6,037 nucleotides of DNA from Lachnospiraceae bacterium. GTDB lineage: Bacteria; Bacillota; Clostridia; Lachnospirales; Anaerotignaceae. Below, piece by piece: positions 5,945-6,037 of the stretch (position 1 is the first letter of the stretch; each line of letters opens with the position of its first letter). The position numbers and the translations under genes were made by a program. The notes beneath the pieces were generated by a model that worked only from the letters and a program-made list of their open reading frames with translations, ran no database searches and was not told the origin of the DNA. The stretch spans positions 1-6,037 of the forward strand of contig JAQVIB010000130.1 of the NCBI GenBank assembly GCA_028695945.1, given 5' to 3'.

Positions 5945-5958
5945 AAACAAATAAATTA

Positions 5959-6037
5959 TTATCTTCCAATGTTGATTTTGTCTGCTTCCTTAAAGCTATT
6001 TCTCAAGTTTAAGATTAACGGACGAATTTCAGCAATA
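5959..6037 (-). CDS. fliS: Probable flagellin chaperone FliS, C-terminal 25 residues only (5' end outside the window)
   Basis: Reading from the right edge on the minus strand, 25 codons stay open to a TAA at 5961-5959. The end reads IAEIRPLILNLRNSFKEADK, then INIGR. This resembles the last helix of FliS, which in the family has the form (E)-x-LRDT(W/F)-x-(E/Q)A. FliS caps the disordered C-terminus of flagellin in the cytoplasm and prevents early polymerisation. Support comes from position: it ends 29 bp before a small helical FliT-like gene on the same strand, matching the usual fliS-fliT order. Only a short fragment is visible, so the name is an inference from a weak motif plus context. The last base (6037) belongs to a codon cut by the edge. 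Confidence 0.55.
   Translation of the reverse strand, partial: IAEIRPLILNLRNSFKEADKINIGR

Noticed and set aside
5568..5954. 128-codon open frame on the plus strand opposite the FliT-like gene
   Set aside because: The translation is Ser/Ile-rich as expected for antisense of a Glu/Asp/Asn-rich helical protein, and the minus-strand reading fits the operon and terminator layout better.
1..6037. CRISPR array, insertion sequence, tRNA or rRNA
   Set aside because: No regularly spaced repeats, transposase motifs, terminal inverted repeats or RNA-gene signatures were seen; coding genes fill almost the whole window.

Overview
This window is flagellar and chemotaxis DNA from a low-GC, Gram-positive bacterium. 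A member of class Clostridia is most likely. The base composition is AT-rich, the ribosome-binding sites are strong and AGGAGG-like, and the sigma-28 factor sits directly behind flhA. CheC, CheD and CheV occur together, a combination typical of motile Firmicutes. The sequence alone does not fix the genus.

Layout: the plus strand carries seven closely spaced genes running left to right. These are the C-terminal half of the export-gate protein FlhA (1-924, cut by the window edge), the sigma-28 factor FliA/SigD (940-1722), two rod proteins of the FlgF/FlgG family (1733-2482 and 2589-3293), the CheY-P phosphatase CheC (3343-3969), the receptor deamidase CheD (about 3962-4444) and the CheW-receiver fusion CheV (4486-5412). 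The 106-bp gap before the second rod gene holds a good vegetative-type promoter with an extended -10 element, so the distal genes may be transcribed partly on their own. A strong 17-bp hairpin with T-tracts on both sides (5481-5524) closes this run. On the minus strand a convergent run enters from the right edge: the last 25 codons of a probable fliS (5959-6037) and a small helical protein that is probably FliT-like (5531-5929).

How the genes work together: FlhA is part of the gate that exports rod, hook and filament subunits. FlgF and FlgG form the rod. FliA switches on late genes. CheC, CheD and CheV handle adaptation and signal termination in chemotaxis. FliS and FliT are chaperones for flagellin and the filament cap.

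Most of the window is a well-known type of locus and I see no wholly new system. The points worth a second look are the missing flhF/flhG/cheA-type genes between flhA and fliA, a CheC with one degenerate catalytic motif and an altered likely CheD-contact residue, a palindrome touching the internal promoter, a sigma-28-like sequence in the 3' end of cheV that could drive a short RNA ending at the terminator, and the frequent use of GTG and TTG starts. No stretch longer than about 120 bases lacks a gene; the longest are 5413-5530 and 2483-2588, both described below.
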